Of a stretch of 64,000 nucleotides of DNA, positions 9,185 through 19,166 are shown one piece after another. Position 1 is the stretch's first letter. Each line of letters starts with the position of its first letter. The translations under genes and the position numbers were made by a program. A model generated the notes under the pieces. It worked only from the letters and a program-made list of their open reading frames with translations, did not search any database and was not told the origin of the DNA. Source of the DNA: Pandoraea terrigena (GTDB taxonomy: Bacteria > Pseudomonadota > Gammaproteobacteria > Burkholderiales > Burkholderiaceae); contig NZ_CABPRU010000006.1 of the NCBI RefSeq assembly GCF_902459705.1, forward strand, positions 178,488-242,487, written 5' to 3'.

Positions 9185-11173
9185 TTAATTGACGATCTGG
9201 AGGATGGTGCTGAACAACGTCGACGCGGTCTGAATCACCTTCGAATTAGCCTGGTAGAGCTGTTGGTACTTGATCAGGTTCGCCGCTTCTTCGTCGAGGT
9301 TCACGCCAGAGTTGGACTGCTGTGCCGTCTGCGTCTGTTGCAACAGTGTCTGCTGCGCCGCGCTGGTCGACTTGTACGTATTCGTGGTCGAGCCGACAAA
9401 CGAGACCAGGCTCGCGTAGGCGGTCGCATAGCTCTGCGTGCCCCCCACCTTGGTCGTGTCGTTCTGCAGGGCCGACAGCGCCAGACCGTTGCGGTTGTCG
9501 GTCACCGCGCCAGACGTATTCGGCGAAATGGTGAACGTGTCGCCATTGGACGGCGTGCCGCTCAGGTTGACCGTCATGCCGCTCATCGTGATCTTCGCCC
9601 CTGTAGCGGCGTTGTACGGCACGGTGGCGCCGGCGGCATACGAGGTCGTCACGCCATTGGCGGTGACCGTCATCGGAGACGGGGCCACGAGCGTCAGTGC
9701 GCCGGTCACGGCGTCTTTGCTGAACGTGAAGTTGACCGGTGCGCTCAGCACGTTCGACAGATAGCTGGCGTCTACACTGCCCTGATCGACCTTGAGCGAA
9801 CCGCTATTGGTGCTGGGGGTCGAGGCGAGGATCGGTGCGGCCAGCGCGATCTTGCCCGGATCGGTGATGGCCACACCGATGTTCTGCGCGGCGTTGCGCG
9901 TGGGCTGGATCGCGAAGCTGTCGCCGGCGACCATGCCGCTTGTCGTGACCGAAAAGCCATCGCCGAACGCCGCGCCGCCAGCGTCCTGGAAGTTCAGCGG
10001 GGTGCTCGGCGTGGCCGGTGCCCCCGCCGTCCACTTGGCGCCATCGGTCTGGCGCGTGAGCGTGTAGGTCGTGCCGTCGAAGCTCACCGAGTAGTCGCTT
10101 GCCGTCACCTTCGAGGCGTCGGTGATGCTGGCGTTGAGCGTGGCCGCGTTCGAATTGCCGGTATTCGCGATGATCGTCGGATTGGGCACCGTGAAGAAGT
10201 TGCCGCCCATCTGACCGTAGAGATCCATCCCCAACTGGTTCTGCGCGTTGAACGTGCCGGCCAGCGACATGGCGATCTGGCCGAGCGAGTTTTGCGCCTG
10301 CGTGAGCGCGCCGCTGCGGAACGACAACAGGCCGGCGAGCGAGCCGCCGGTGATCGACGACTCCGGAATCGCAACCTTCGTGCCGTTGCCGGTGACGTAG
10401 GCCACGGTCATTTGCGACGGATCGCTGGTCGAAGGCACCGTCGTCATCTGATAGGCCGAGTTGCCCGATACCAGCGACTGGCCATTGCCGACGAACACGT
10501 TGTACGACCCGTTGGTGTCCTTGACGACGTTCGTCTGTACGATCGCGTTCAGACTTGCGACGGCCTGATCGCGCTGGTCGAGCAGGTCGTTCGGCATCGT
10601 ATGGGTGCCGTTGCCCTGCGCCTGCAGAATCGCGTCGTTGAGGCTGGCGATCTGCTTGGCGTACGTATTGATCTGCGTGGTCGCCTGGGTAATGTTGCCG
10701 TTCACGCTGGCACGCAGCGACGACAGCGTGCCCGAGAGCGACTGGAACATGCTCGTGAGCGTCTGCGCGGACGAAATCACTGTCGCCCGGGTGGCCGAGT
10801 TGTTCGGCGCGGTCACGATCGTCTGCAGGTTCGTGAAGAACGTGGACATCGAGGCCGACAAGCCGGTCGTGGAACTGCCCAGCGCGTTGTTGACCTGCGA
10901 GATCTGCTGGTAGTAGGTATTGAGCTGGCTGTACTGCGTCTGCGCCTGATTGACCTGATTCGACAGGAACTGGTCGTACACGCGCGACACGTCGCTCACC
11001 AACACGCCCTGGCCAACGTAGCCCACCCCGGCGAACTGGCTGTCAGCCTGGGTGTAGTCGACAATCTGACGGTTGTAGCCGGCCGTCCCCGAGTTGGAGA
11101 TGTTGTTGCCGGTGGTGTTCAGGGCGAACTGGGAGGCGTTCAGCCCGCTCATGCCAATATTGATTAGGCTCAT
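9185..11173 (-). CDS. flgK: Flagellar hook-associated protein FlgK (HAP1)
   Basis: Exported hook cap/junction protein. Start set at 11173 (MSLINIGMSGLN, 662 aa); an in-frame start 11 codons upstream gives a tail unlike the family. The N-terminal rod/hook motif GNNISNSGTAGYNRQIVDY and the C-terminal helix (SGVNLDEEAANLIKYQQLYQ) are intact, with a large variable middle. A sigma-28-like promoter lies about 70 nt upstream. Cotranscribed with flgL. Confidence 0.97.
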   Translation of the reverse strand: MSLINIGMSGLNASQFALNTTGNNISNSGTAGYNRQIVDYTQADSQFAGVGYVGQGVLVSDVSRVYDQFLSNQVNQAQTQYSQLNTYYQQISQVNNALGSSTTGLSASMSTFFTNLQTIVTAPNNSATRATVISSAQTLTSMFQSLSGTLSSLRASVNGNITQATTQINTYAKQIASLNDAILQAQGNGTHTMPNDLLDQRDQAVASLNAIVQTNVVKDTNGSYNVFVGNGQSLVSGNSAYQMTTVPSTSDPSQMTVAYVTGNGTKVAIPESSITGGSLAGLLSFRSGALTQAQNSLGQIAMSLAGTFNAQNQLGMDLYGQMGGNFFTVPNPTIIANTGNSNAATLNASITDASKVTASDYSVSFDGTTYTLTRQTDGAKWTAGAPATPSTPLNFQDAGGAAFGDGFSVTTSGMVAGDSFAIQPTRNAAQNIGVAITDPGKIALAAPILASTPSTNSGSLKVDQGSVDASYLSNVLSAPVNFTFSKDAVTGALTLVAPSPMTVTANGVTTSYAAGATVPYNAATGAKITMSGMTVNLSGTPSNGDTFTISPNTSGAVTDNRNGLALSALQNDTTKVGGTQSYATAYASLVSFVGSTTNTYKSTSAAQQTLLQQTQTAQQSNSGVNLDEEAANLIKYQQLYQANSKVIQTASTLFSTILQIVN

Positions 11174-11241
11174 GATCTCGCGGCTTGAATTGAGGGTGCG
11201 CCCCACGGCGGAAAGTCCGCTCGCGCACCGTTACCGATGTG

Positions 11242-11268
11242 TTTACGGCAGCCCGCTGGCAAAATTGA
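11242..11268 (-). promoter_or_regulatory. Sigma-28-type promoter for flgKL
   Basis: Read on the minus strand: TCAA (11265-11268), exactly 15 bases, then GCCGTAAA (11242-11249), matching the sigma-28 arrangement. It is in the 156-nt gap between flgJ and flgK, about 70 nt from the flgK start, so flgKL can be expressed late and apart from the rod/hook genes. Confidence 0.6.
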
Positions 11269-11329
11269 GGCCGGCGCGCCACAGGATTTCGTGCCGGTTC
11301 CCGTCCGGTCAGGCCAGTGCTCGCGCCGC

Positions 11330-12214
11330 TCAGGCGAAGTGCTTCATGATCTTGATCAGCTTGCTGGCATATTGCGGATCCGTCGCATAGCCTGCGCGCT
11401 GGAGATTCGTTGCGAAGCTGGCAGCGTCGTTGGCACTCGCCACGACCGACGCGTAGCGCGGATTGTTCGAAATCAAGTTCGCGTAATCGGCAAACGCCTC
11501 GTCATAGGAGCGGTAGGCGCGGAACTTGGCCATCACCTTGCGCGGCTGGCCGTTCACATACTCGGTGGTGGCGACCTCGACCGTCGGCCCGGTCCAGTGC
11601 TTGCCCGCCTTGATGCCGAAGACGTTGTAGCTCGTGGTGCCGTCGCCGCGACGGATCTCGCGCTTGCCCCAGCCGGATTCGAGCGCGGCCTGGCTGAGCA
11701 TGAAGCGCGCCGGTATGCCACTGCTGGCGCTGGCGTTCTGGGCGGCCGTGGCCATGCGCTCGACGAAATCGCCGGCGGCGGCCGGGGCCCCTTCGGCAAC
11801 GCCAATGGCATCGGCGGCATTGTAGGCGCGGCCCTGCAACGGTTGCTGGCGCCCCGTCGCCGCCGGCGGCAGCGTGGTGCCGGTCCGGGCGAGCTGCTTG
11901 AGCATCATATCGGCCAGACCTATGCCCTTGTTCGATGCGAGCTGCTGCGCGAGCTGGCCGTCGAGCATGCCGTTGAACATCTTTTCCTGATCGCTGCCGA
12001 GCAGGCCGCCGGACATCGTGGCGTCGCGCATGCTCTTCATCATCATCTGCGTGAAGACGGCCTCGAACTGCTTGGCCGCCTGCTGCGTCGCCTGCGGCGT
12101 CTGCTGGTGGGCCGCAACGCGCAAGGCCGTGAGGCCCTGCATATCGTAGGTGGCGCGTTGCGTCAGGTCGGGCAGCGGTATGCCCGCGCCGGTGAGTCGT
12201 GAGCCGTCGGCCAT
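11330..12214 (-). CDS. flgJ: Rod assembly protein and peptidoglycan hydrolase FlgJ
   Basis: Bifunctional periplasmic protein (294 aa): the N-terminal half scaffolds rod assembly (ALRVAAHQQTPQATQQAAKQ, then EAVFTQMMMKSMRDATM), and the C-terminal half from about residue 150 is a glucosaminidase-type muramidase (FMLSQAALESGWGKREI, YNVFGIKAGKHW, FRAYRSYDEAFADYANLI). Having both domains fits beta/gammaproteobacterial FlgJ. One base separates it from flgI. Confidence 0.96.
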   Translation of the reverse strand: MADGSRLTGAGIPLPDLTQRATYDMQGLTALRVAAHQQTPQATQQAAKQFEAVFTQMMMKSMRDATMSGGLLGSDQEKMFNGMLDGQLAQQLASNKGIGLADMMLKQLARTGTTLPPAATGRQQPLQGRAYNAADAIGVAEGAPAAAGDFVERMATAAQNASASSGIPARFMLSQAALESGWGKREIRRGDGTTSYNVFGIKAGKHWTGPTVEVATTEYVNGQPRKVMAKFRAYRSYDEAFADYANLISNNPRYASVVASANDAASFATNLQRAGYATDPQYASKLIKIMKHFA

Positions 12215-12215
12215 A

Positions 12216-13394
12216 TCAGATGATCTCCAGATCGGCGCGCAGCGCGCCCGCGGCCTTCATGGCCTGCAAAATCGACATCAGGTCGGCCGGGGTTGCGCCG
12301 AGCGAGTTGAGCGCCTTGACGACGTCGGCCAGATTCGCACCCGCCTTGATCATCCTGAGCGCGTTGTTCTCCTGCTGCACGGAGATTTGCGAATTTGGCG
12401 CCACCACCGTCTGACCGCCCGAGAACGGTGCCGGCTGGCTGACGTTGTTCTGCGTGTCGATGACGACCGACAGATTGCCGTGTGCCACCGCGCATTGCTG
12501 GATCGTCACGTTCTGGTTCATCACGACCGACCCGGTGCGCGCGTTGATGATGACGCGTGCGGCCGTGTTGTCTGGTCGCACGTCCACGCTTTCGAGCTGG
12601 GCGAGGAACTGGACACGGCCCGACGGATCGCTCGGCGTGTGCAGCAAGATCACGCGGCCGTCCAGCGCCTGCGCGGTGCCGTAGCCGAAGCGGCGGTTCA
12701 CGGCATCGACCACGCGCTGCGCGGTCGAGAAATCGGTCACGTTCAGCTCCATCTGTACCGTGCCAGGCTGTCCGCCCATGGCGCTCGGCACGGCTCGCTC
12801 GACGATGGCGCCACTCGGGATACGGCCCGAGGCCAACTGATTGACCGTGACGCTCGACCCGTTGGCCGACGCCCCGGCCCCGCCCACGAGCAGATTGCCC
12901 TGCGCCAGCGCGTAGACCTGTCCGTCCGGCCCCTTGAGCGGCGTCATGAGCAACGTACCGCCACGCAGGCTCTTGGCGTTCCCCATCGAGGACACCACCA
13001 CGTCGATGGCCTGGCCGGGACGCGTGAACGCCGGCAGCGTGGCCGTCACCATCACGGCGGCCACGTTCTTCAACTGCATGTTGGTGCCGGGCGCGACGGT
13101 AATGCCCAACTGCGAAAGCATGTTGGTCATACTCTGCACGGTAAACGGCGTCTGCGTGGTCTGGTCGCCCGAGTTGTCGAGGCCCGCGACCAGGCCGTAG
13201 CCGATCAACTGGTTGTCGCGCACGCCTTGAATCGATGCCAGTTCCTTGAGACGTTCAGCGCGCGCCACGCCCGGCGCCAGCAGCATTGCCGTGGCCGCGC
13301 CCGCCACGGCCAGCGTGGTGACGAAGCGGTGAAGGCCCCGGCGAAGGAGATGCAAGGACGGCGCGCGGTGCGACAGGGACGGCATGATCGACAT
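12216..13394 (-). CDS. flgI: Flagellar P-ring protein FlgI
   Basis: Periplasmic ring protein that forms the rod bushing in the peptidoglycan layer. It is 392 aa with a signal peptide of about 35 residues ending GVARA, followed by [20 protein letters not shown], the conserved mature N-terminus. A second in-frame ATG three codons downstream is also possible. Its start overlaps the flgH stop by one base. Confidence 0.97.
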   Translation of the reverse strand: MSIMPSLSHRAPSLHLLRRGLHRFVTTLAVAGAATAMLLAPGVARAERLKELASIQGVRDNQLIGYGLVAGLDNSGDQTTQTPFTVQSMTNMLSQLGITVAPGTNMQLKNVAAVMVTATLPAFTRPGQAIDVVVSSMGNAKSLRGGTLLMTPLKGPDGQVYALAQGNLLVGGAGASANGSSVTVNQLASGRIPSGAIVERAVPSAMGGQPGTVQMELNVTDFSTAQRVVDAVNRRFGYGTAQALDGRVILLHTPSDPSGRVQFLAQLESVDVRPDNTAARVIINARTGSVVMNQNVTIQQCAVAHGNLSVVIDTQNNVSQPAPFSGGQTVVAPNSQISVQQENNALRMIKAGANLADVVKALNSLGATPADLMSILQAMKAAGALRADLEII

Positions 13395-14155
13395 CAGAAT
13401 GGCGAAATATTAAGGAAGAAGCGCTGCAGCCAGCCCATGGTTTCGGCTTCGTTGATGTAGCCCTTGCCACGGTATTCGATGCGCGCATCGGCCACCTGCG
13501 TCGAAGGCACGGTATTCGCGCCCGAGATCGTCTGCGGGCTGACCACGCCCGAGAACTTGATGTACTCCGTGCCCTGGTTGATCGCGATCTGCTTCTCGCC
13601 GGCCACCGCCAGGTTACCGTTCGAGAGCACCTCCATCACGGTCACGGTGATCTGGCCGGAGAATACGTTGTTCGCATTGGCCGCGCCCTTGGCGTCGAAC
13701 TTGTTGCCGCCGCTCACGTCCAGGCCCTGATTGTTGAGCACACCGCCGATCACGCCCGGGGTCTGTTTCAGCGTCAGCGTGCCGCTGCCCGCACGGGTCG
13801 TGTTGGCCGCCGAGTTCTTGCTCGCCGCCGTGTTCTCGTTGATGACGATCGTGAGGATGTCGCCAACGTTGCGCGGACGGCGGTCTTCGAACAGCGGACG
13901 GTTCGAGTAGAGCGGGCGGTAGATCGAGCCTTCCGGATCGGCCGCCATCGGCGGAGGCGGCGGACGCGTGGTCGTCGGCCCGGTCACGACCGGTTCCTGC
14001 GGGATATAGGCGCAGCCCGCCAGACCGCTCAGCGCGGCGGCGCCCGCCAGCGCCAGGCACCGCGCGAGGCCCGCGCTGCGAAGCCTCACGGTCTTCACGC
14101 GCGCAACCGTTGAGACGGTTGCAACGGTCGTTTGAGCTGATATTTCGACGTTCAT
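13394..14155 (-). CDS. flgH: Flagellar L-ring lipoprotein FlgH
   Basis: Outer-membrane lipoprotein forming the L-ring. Lipobox LAGC with the lipidated Cys at residue 48 of the 253-aa frame. A 47-residue signal is long, so the real start may be internal; a GTG at 14098 would put the Cys at 29, though neither start has a clear ribosome site. Conserved motifs: [20 protein letters not shown], then [16 protein letters not shown], and the C-terminal [21 protein letters not shown]. Confidence 0.96.
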   Translation of the reverse strand: MNVEISAQTTVATVSTVARVKTVRLRSAGLARCLALAGAAALSGLAGCAYIPQEPVVTGPTTTRPPPPPMAADPEGSIYRPLYSNRPLFEDRRPRNVGDILTIVINENTAASKNSAANTTRAGSGTLTLKQTPGVIGGVLNNQGLDVSGGNKFDAKGAANANNVFSGQITVTVMEVLSNGNLAVAGEKQIAINQGTEYIKFSGVVSPQTISGANTVPSTQVADARIEYRGKGYINEAETMGWLQRFFLNISPF

Positions 14156-14185
14156 TTTCTGGGGCGGATCGCGGCGTACCGCTGC

Positions 14186-14968
14186 TTACATCTGCGTCAG
14201 GCGTTGCAGCATCTGGTCGGATGCAGTGACTGCCTTCGAGTTGATTTCATACGCGCGCTGCGCCTGGATCATGTTCACCAGCTCTTCGACCACGTTCACG
14301 TTCGACGTTTCGACGTAGTTCTGGTTGAGCACGCCCGCGCCATTGGTGCCAGGCTGCGCCACGTTCGGCGCGCCCGAGGCGGCTGTCTCGGCATACAGGT
14401 TCTCGCCCAGGCTTTGCAGGCCGGCGTTGTTGATGAAAGTGGCAAGCTGGAACGTACCGATCTGCACATTGGCCGTGTTGCCCGGTTGCGTGACCGAGAC
14501 CGTCCCGTCGCGGGCGATGGTCAGCGAGAGCGCGTTCGCCGGAATCGTGATGGCCGGCTGCACCGGGTAACCCGATGCCGTCACGAGTTGGCCGTTGTTG
14601 TCGACCTGGAACGAGCCATCGCGCGTGTAGGCGGTCGTGCCGTCCGGCATGAGCACCTGGAAGAAGCCGTCGCCGTTGACGGCCACGTCCTTGGCATTGC
14701 TCGTCTGCGTCAGGTTGCCCTGCGTGAAGATGCGCTCGGTCGCCGCCGGGCGCACACCAGTGCCCAGTTGCAGGCCCGAGGGCAGCAACGTCTGCTGCGA
14801 CGACTGGGCGCCGGGCTGGCGCAGCGTCTGGTACAGCAGGTCCTCGAACACCGCACGGCCCTTCTTGAAGCCGTTCGTGCTGGTGTTGGCGAGGTTGTTC
14901 GAAATCACGTCCATGTTCGTCTGCTGGGCGTTCATGCCGGTGGCAGCGATGTAGAGTGAACGGATCAT
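14186..14968 (-). CDS. flgG: Flagellar distal rod protein FlgG
   Basis: Distal rod protein, 260 aa from ATG 14968 ([13 protein letters not shown]); GGGGAG upstream supports this start over an earlier one 20 codons away. The N-terminal rod motif [20 protein letters not shown] and C-terminal [20 protein letters not shown] are intact. Part of the continuous flgBCDEFGHIJ run. Confidence 0.98.
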   Translation of the reverse strand: MIRSLYIAATGMNAQQTNMDVISNNLANTSTNGFKKGRAVFEDLLYQTLRQPGAQSSQQTLLPSGLQLGTGVRPAATERIFTQGNLTQTSNAKDVAVNGDGFFQVLMPDGTTAYTRDGSFQVDNNGQLVTASGYPVQPAITIPANALSLTIARDGTVSVTQPGNTANVQIGTFQLATFINNAGLQSLGENLYAETAASGAPNVAQPGTNGAGVLNQNYVETSNVNVVEELVNMIQAQRAYEINSKAVTASDQMLQRLTQM

Positions 14969-15035
14969 GTGGTGATTCTCCCCGTGTACGGTCGCGGCGC
15001 GCGGCTCCCCTCGGACCCGGCGCGCCACACGGCCG

Positions 15036-15779
15036 TTAGCTGAAGTTCAGCAACTGGTTGGCGGATTGTTCGTTGGTATCGGCCGTCTGCAGCATCTTCA
15101 TCTGCATCTCGAAGGCCCGCGACTGCGAGATCATGTTCACCAGTCCGGTGACCGGATTGACGTTGCTGTTCTCGATGGCACCGGCCACCACGACGACGTT
15201 CGGATCGACCTGTGCCGGCGCATTGTTCGCGGTTCGGAACAGCCCGTCGTCGCCTCGCACCAGGTTGTTCTCCGGTGGATTGACCAGCTTCAATTGACCC
15301 ATCACGGCAATCGAGTTGGGCGGATCGCCCTGCCCCAGCGCCGAGATCGTACCGTCCGTGCCAATGCTCACCGCAGCGCCCGGCGGCACGGCGGCCGGCC
15401 CGGCGTCGGTCATCACCGGCAGCCCGTGCAGCGTGAGCTGGCCGTCGGCCGTCATCTCGAGATTACCGCCGCGCGTGTAGGCTTCGCGGCCCTGCGCATC
15501 GCGCACGGCGAGCCAGCCCTGCCCCTGGATGGCCACGTCGAGCGGGCGGCCCGTCTGCTGCATCGCGCCGGGTGTGAAGTCGGTGCCCGGCGTGGACGTG
15601 GCGACAAAGGTCCGCGTACCGGTCGTGCCGTCTGGCGCGCGCACCGGCGCCTGGCGGAACGCTGCGAGCTGGGCGCGAAAGCCCGGCGTCGAGACATTCG
15701 CGAGATTGTTGGCGGTGGTCGATTGCTGCTCCATCGCCTGCTTCGCGCCGGTCATGGCGATATAGATCAGACGATCCAT
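15036..15779 (-). CDS. flgF: Flagellar proximal rod protein FlgF
   Basis: Proximal rod protein, 247 aa from ATG 15779 ([14 protein letters not shown]). The open frame extends another 84 codons upstream, but that stretch overlaps the end of flgE in another frame and is not FlgF-like. Motifs: [18 protein letters not shown] at the N-terminus and [20 protein letters not shown] at the C-terminus. Confidence 0.97.
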   Translation of the reverse strand: MDRLIYIAMTGAKQAMEQQSTTANNLANVSTPGFRAQLAAFRQAPVRAPDGTTGTRTFVATSTPGTDFTPGAMQQTGRPLDVAIQGQGWLAVRDAQGREAYTRGGNLEMTADGQLTLHGLPVMTDAGPAAVPPGAAVSIGTDGTISALGQGDPPNSIAVMGQLKLVNPPENNLVRGDDGLFRTANNAPAQVDPNVVVVAGAIENSNVNPVTGLVNMISQSRAFEMQMKMLQTADTNEQSANQLLNFS

Positions 15780-15820
15780 CAACGGCCCCCGTGCAAGTTT
15801 TGCATGCCTTCGAATCCGCC

Positions 15821-17077
15821 TTACAGGTTGACCATCGTCTGCATCAACTGGTCTTCGGTCTTGATCGTCTGCGCGTTGGCCTGGTAGTTGCGCTGCGCGG
15901 TGATCATGTGAACCAGTTCTGCCGTCAGGTCGACGTTCGAGGCTTCGACGGCGCCCGACTGCAGCTTGCCGAGGTTCGTGCCGCCCGGCACGCCGACGAT
16001 CGGAATGCCCGACGCGGCCGACTCTTGCCAAAGGTTGTTGCCCTGCGGGATCAGGCCCTGCACGTTGTTGAAGTTCGCCAACGCCACCTGGCCCAGCGCC
16101 ATCGACTGGGTGTTCGAGTACGTGCCGATGATCGTGCCGTCGGCACTGAACGTGAACCCGGTCAGTCGGCCCGACGTGTAGCCGTTCTGCGTCAAGTTGT
16201 TCGGCGAGTAGGTGTTACCGTATTGCGTGGTGCCCGACATGTCGAGCGTCATGCTGGCGCTCGACGCACCGTTACCGTAGTTGATCGTAGGCAGCGTGAT
16301 CGGGCCCGTCACGGCGGCGCCGGTCGAGTCGGTCTGCGACACGAGGCTGCCGGCCGAGTTGAACGTCAGCGTGCCGATCGGACCGGCGCCCACCTGGGTC
16401 GTGCCGTCGGTCGAGGCGTACACCGACCAGGTGGCGTTGTTGGTCACGGCGTTGACGCTCGACTTCACGAAATACAGGTTCACGTCGTGCGAATTGCCCA
16501 GCGAGTCGTAGACCTTGAGCGACGTGGCATTCGTGTACGAGTTCGGATCGGTAATCGAGAATGCCGTCGTATTGACCGCGCTGCGCGAGTCGAGGTTGAA
16601 CTGTGCGGTGATCTTGGACGTGGCCGTCGGCGACAGGTCGCCCGTCGGGATCCGCAGATCGACCGGCGAGACGCTGTTGATGATACCGGTCGGGCCCGCC
16701 AGATAGCCGGTCAGGCGGTCGCCGTTGGTGTCGACGATGTAGCCGTTCTTGTCGAGCGAAAACTGACCGTTGCGCGTGTAGGCAATGGCGCCGTTGTTCG
16801 ACATGCGGAAGAAGCCGTTGCCCGAAATCGCCAGATCGAGCTGACGGTTCGTGACGGTAATGTCGCCCTGCGTGAACTGCTGGGCGATGCCCGCCACACG
16901 CGTGCCGATCCCCACCGTGTTGTTGCCCGCGCCGTACAGTGAGTTGGCGTAGATGTCGGCGAATTGCGCCTCACCTTGCTTGAAGCCGACGGTGGCCGCG
17001 TTGGCAACGTTGTTGCCGATGACGTCCAGGTCTTTGGAGGCGGCGTTCAGGCCGCTCAGTCCGGTCGAAAAGGCCAT
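15821..17077 (-). CDS. flgE: Flagellar hook protein FlgE
   Basis: Main hook subunit, 418 aa. It has the N-terminal rod/hook motif (LDVIGNNVANAATVGFKQGE), a large surface domain, and the C-terminal helix (DLTAELVHMITAQRNYQANA). Exported through the type III gate and assembled under the FlgD cap; its length is set by FliK. Confidence 0.98.
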   Translation of the reverse strand: MAFSTGLSGLNAASKDLDVIGNNVANAATVGFKQGEAQFADIYANSLYGAGNNTVGIGTRVAGIAQQFTQGDITVTNRQLDLAISGNGFFRMSNNGAIAYTRNGQFSLDKNGYIVDTNGDRLTGYLAGPTGIINSVSPVDLRIPTGDLSPTATSKITAQFNLDSRSAVNTTAFSITDPNSYTNATSLKVYDSLGNSHDVNLYFVKSSVNAVTNNATWSVYASTDGTTQVGAGPIGTLTFNSAGSLVSQTDSTGAAVTGPITLPTINYGNGASSASMTLDMSGTTQYGNTYSPNNLTQNGYTSGRLTGFTFSADGTIIGTYSNTQSMALGQVALANFNNVQGLIPQGNNLWQESAASGIPIVGVPGGTNLGKLQSGAVEASNVDLTAELVHMITAQRNYQANAQTIKTEDQLMQTMVNL

Positions 17078-17165
17078 GTGGATACTCCTGAAATTCGGTG
17101 GGCGACGACGTCTGTCGCAATGAAAACGGTTAAAGGCTTACGCCGAATAGGGTCGAGGTGATCGG

Positions 17166-17897
17166 TTACAGGATTTCGCGGACATCCGAGAGCGCGACGT
17201 TCGAGCCCGTGCCGACGTTGAGCAGCGGTGCGCCGGTCGTGCTGGCCACCACGCTTTGCACCTGCGCGTACGCCAGCAGCGTCGGCGTCATAGCCTTGCC
17301 GTTGGCCGATGCGCTCACCGAGAGCGTGTACTTGCCATCGGCCACGGCGGTACCCGAGTCGTCCTTGGCGTCCCATGTGAGCGCCTGCACCCCGGCGTCG
17401 AGCGCGCCCGCGTTGACCGTACGCACGACCTTGCCCGTGCTGTCCTTGATCTGAATGGTCACCGTGTCGGCGTCGCTCGGCAGTTCGAAGCCGAACGGGG
17501 TGGCCGTCTTCGTGACCGTGCCGTCGGTGGCCGTGGTGCTGCCCACCCCGACAGTGCTGCCCGGAATCAGCACACCCTTGCCCACGAGCGCCGAGGCCTG
17601 CAGGCTTTGCGTCGAATTGAGCTGCGAGGTCACCGACGAGAGCGTCGTGTTCAACTGGGTGATGCCCGAGACCGTGCTGATCTGCGCGAGCTGCGAGGTC
17701 ACCTGCGAGTTGTCCATCGGATTGAGCGGATCCTGATTGTTCATCTGCGCGACGAGCAACTTCAGGAAGCTGTTCTGCAAATCATTTGCGCCGCCCGCGG
17801 ACGAACTGGAACTGGCGCTGTTGCTGGCGGTGCCGTTGACCGAGTCGAGGAACGTCTGTGAGAGGTTCGCCGGGTTCGACGTATTGATACTTGCCAT
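17166..17897 (-). CDS. flgD: Hook assembly scaffold FlgD
   Basis: Hook cap protein, 243 aa. The conserved N-terminal segment (LQNSFLKLLVAQMNNQDPLN, then PMDNSQVTSQLAQISTVSGI) is followed by a FlgD Ig-like/Tudor domain. It lies between flgC and flgE as usual. Confidence 0.97.
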   Translation of the reverse strand: MASINTSNPANLSQTFLDSVNGTASNSASSSSSAGGANDLQNSFLKLLVAQMNNQDPLNPMDNSQVTSQLAQISTVSGITQLNTTLSSVTSQLNSTQSLQASALVGKGVLIPGSTVGVGSTTATDGTVTKTATPFGFELPSDADTVTIQIKDSTGKVVRTVNAGALDAGVQALTWDAKDDSGTAVADGKYTLSVSASANGKAMTPTLLAYAQVQSVVASTTGAPLLNVGTGSNVALSDVREIL

Positions 17898-17919
17898 CTT
17901 CTGGTCTCCGTGCGGCCCC

Positions 17920-18324
17920 TTACTGGCCGACCGTGAGGGTTTTGAGCATCAGCGTCTTGGCGGTGTTGAGCGCCTCGACGTTGGCCTGATAGGAACGGGA
18001 AGCGGAGATCATGTTGACCATCTCCTCCACCGGATTCACGTTGGGCATCGTGACGTAGCCCTGAGCATTGGCCGCCGGGTTCTTCGGGTCGTACACGGTC
18101 TTGAGCGGCGACGGATCCTCGACCACGCCGGCCACCTTCACACCGCCGACGTCGGTGCCCGCGACCGGATTGACCTGGAACACGACCTGCTTGGCGCGGT
18201 ACGGCTGACCGTCCGGACCGGTCACCGACTCGGCGTTGGCGAGATTGCTGGCCGTAACATTCATGCGCTGCGACTGCGCAGTCATGGCCGAACCGGCGAC
18301 ATCGAAGATGCTCATCAGCGGCAT
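17920..18324 (-). CDS. flgC: Flagellar proximal rod protein FlgC
   Basis: Rod protein. ATG 18324 ([14 protein letters not shown]) gives 134 aa, the standard size; a Met three codons later is an alternative. The much longer upstream open frame overlaps flgB and is not part of FlgC. Motifs: [15 protein letters not shown] and [20 protein letters not shown]. Confidence 0.97.
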   Translation of the reverse strand: MPLMSIFDVAGSAMTAQSQRMNVTASNLANAESVTGPDGQPYRAKQVVFQVNPVAGTDVGGVKVAGVVEDPSPLKTVYDPKNPAANAQGYVTMPNVNPVEEMVNMISASRSYQANVEALNTAKTLMLKTLTVGQ

Positions 18325-18329
18325 GGCGC

Positions 18330-18767
18330 TTACCCTTGACTTGTGATGGCGGCCAGCATCGTCTTGATCTGGCTGGACAGGACCGTGAGGCCCGTTTGGT
18401 AATGCACGGCGTTGTCGGCGAAGTTCACTCGCTCGGCATCGAGTTCGACCGTGTTGCCGTCGACACTTTGCTGGTACGGCACGCGATACAGCAGTTCGGG
18501 GCCGCCCAACGGCGGGGCCATGCTCACACCGCGTCCCGCGATGTGACGCGACGACGTGCGCGCGAGCGAGACGCTCGACTCGGAAGCCAGCTGCTGCTGC
18601 GCGCCGCGCTCGACCGCCTGACTCAACGCATTGTTGAAATCGACGTCGCGCGCCTTGTATCCTGGCGTGTCCGCGTTGGCGATGTTCGACGAGATCACCT
18701 CCTGGCGGTAGGCGCGCATGGCCAGCGCCTGCTGAGAAAATCGCAATGCCGCGTCCAGTTTGTCCAT
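18330..18767 (-). CDS. flgB: Flagellar proximal rod protein FlgB
   Basis: First gene of the leftward flg operon, 145 aa from ATG 18767 ([15 protein letters not shown]). Typical N-terminal rod motif [20 protein letters not shown]. About 160 nt upstream is a -10-like element and beyond it a candidate FlhDC box shared with flgA. Confidence 0.97.
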   Translation of the reverse strand: MDKLDAALRFSQQALAMRAYRQEVISSNIANADTPGYKARDVDFNNALSQAVERGAQQQLASESSVSLARTSSRHIAGRGVSMAPPLGGPELLYRVPYQQSVDGNTVELDAERVNFADNAVHYQTGLTVLSSQIKTMLAAITSQG

Positions 18768-18932
18768 GATCTCGTCTCGCCCGATGCTTGCCTTGATGCA
18801 GGTAGTGCACAAGAAGCCTCGCCGTCTCGGCACCTGGCGCCCGCTCAGCGTGGATGGCGGGTTTCGCAGCGGTGCGCAGACGACACGTCCTGCCGGGTCC
18901 GGAAAAAGGACGGACCTTTTGGCATGCTTTGC

Positions 18933-19026
18933 ATCGTATGCGTACCCCTCGGGATTCAATCGGGGGAATAGGCACGTGATTGGCCGCCATTTCGGGCCAT
19001 GCCCCGCTGGGCGACATCTCTAGAAT
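18933..19026. promoter_or_regulatory. Divergent flgB/flgA promoter with candidate FlhDC box
   Basis: The 399-nt gap between divergent flgB and flgA holds an imperfect inverted repeat: AATCGGGGGAATAGGC (18958-18973), 11 bases, CGCCATTTCGGGCCAT (18985-19000). The right arm read on the minus strand, ATGGC-CCG-AAATGGCG, is very close to the enterobacterial FlhDC half-site (AATGGC, 2-3 bases, AAATAGCG), and the spacing is right. Facing -10 elements lie about 20 bases outside each edge: TACGAT on the minus strand (18933-18938) for flgB and TAGAAT on the plus strand (19021-19026) for flgA. E. coli has the same arrangement in its flgA-flgB gap. Confidence 0.65.
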
Positions 19027-19166
19027 GGCTTCCTGACGGCATCGGGTGGGGTTCGCCCCCCAGGCATCGGAACGCTGCCCGGAGCCGTCGACTTCACGGC
19101 GCGGCGTCGGATGTGCGCCAGGCATCCCACACACCGCTCGGGTGCCGGGTACGAAGGAGAGTGAGC

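Noticed and set aside
18971..18984. Sigma-54 (GG-N10-GC) element in the flgB/flgA gap
   Set aside because: GG and GC do occur ten bases apart, but the equivalent position at flhB does not keep it, whereas the FlhDC-like pattern is shared by both.
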